A stretch of 44,844 nucleotides of DNA from Alkaliphilus sp. NP8 (GTDB lineage: Bacteria > Bacillota > Clostridia > Peptostreptococcales > Natronincolaceae), in NCBI GenBank assembly GCA_015978205.1, contig JADWMM010000040.1, forward strand, positions 1-44,844. The letters run 5' to 3'. Numbering within the stretch: the stretch's first letter is position 1; the number at the start of each line of letters is the position of its first letter. Below are positions 44,838-44,844 of the stretch, piece after piece. Under the pieces are notes generated by a model. The model did no database searches. It was given only the letters and a program-made list of their open reading frames with translations, and had not been told where the DNA came from. Position numbers and translations under genes: made by a program.

Positions 44838-44844
44838 ATTAATC

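Noticed and set aside
1-44844. tRNA, rRNA, prophage or intact insertion-sequence genes
   Set aside because: No tRNA-like cloverleaf sequence, rRNA signature, transposase, integrase or phage structural gene was recognised.

Overview
The window is a very AT-rich (roughly 28-32% GC by eye) stretch of a spore-forming, amino-acid-fermenting anaerobic Firmicute, most likely class Clostridia or the Tissierellia group. The grounds are: strong AGGAGG-type ribosome sites, frequent TTG/GTG starts, a T-box leader, spore genes (gerKA/KB/KC, a spore photoproduct lyase homologue, a BclA-like collagen protein, a YtvI-like permease), rubrerythrin, and a sigma-54-controlled ptb-buk-vor operon. The genus cannot be named from this sequence alone.

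Layout. 0-2.3 kb: cdaA-cdaR (c-di-AMP synthesis). 2.3-9.9 kb: a sigma-54 activator gene followed by a -24/-12 promoter with two upstream palindromes, then ptb, buk, a P-loop ATPase of unknown role, a ferredoxin and vorB-vorA-vorC. Together these oxidise branched-chain 2-oxoacids to acyl-CoA, then acyl-phosphate, then fatty acid plus ATP (the oxidative branch of Stickland-type fermentation). 10-11.4 kb: glmM, which in many Firmicutes directly follows cdaR. 11.6-19.9 kb: a YtvI-like permease, a chemoreceptor whose sensor domain carries the amino-acid-binding dCache motif, a beta-CASP RNase-like protein, a DUF418 membrane protein, a YbaK/ProX deacylase and the CCA-adding enzyme. 19.9-23.5 kb (minus strand): nrfA with its ccsB/ccsA haem-ligation genes, for ammonia-forming nitrite reduction. 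23.6-25.4 kb: a thiamine-binding-type protein followed by a decayed MerR-type regulator and a decayed MFS exporter. 25.4-27.2 kb: consensus promoter, asparagine T-box and asnS. 27.4-34.3 kb: DEAD-box helicase, nitronate monooxygenase-like flavoprotein, aroD, an unknown membrane protein, rubrerythrin, YhaM-type exoribonuclease and splB. 34.7-38.1 kb: collagen-like exosporium protein, exodeoxyribonuclease III and an ATP-grasp enzyme of unknown substrate. 38.2-42 kb: gerKA-gerKC with divergent gerKB. 42.2-42.9 kb: site-2-protease-type peptidase. 43-44.8 kb: an orphaned promoter/operator and a glycerol-dehydrogenase-like gene fused by deletion to an aminotransferase remnant.

Most of the window is housekeeping and lifestyle genes. 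The points most worth a second look are the splB homologue lacking the usual H-atom-donor cysteine but carrying another cysteine nearby, the sigma-54 promoter with twin activator sites, the conserved but unexplained ATPase in the vor operon, NrfA without a visible NrfH, and two decayed gene clusters. I found no CRISPR array, intact insertion sequence, prophage, rRNA or tRNA gene.
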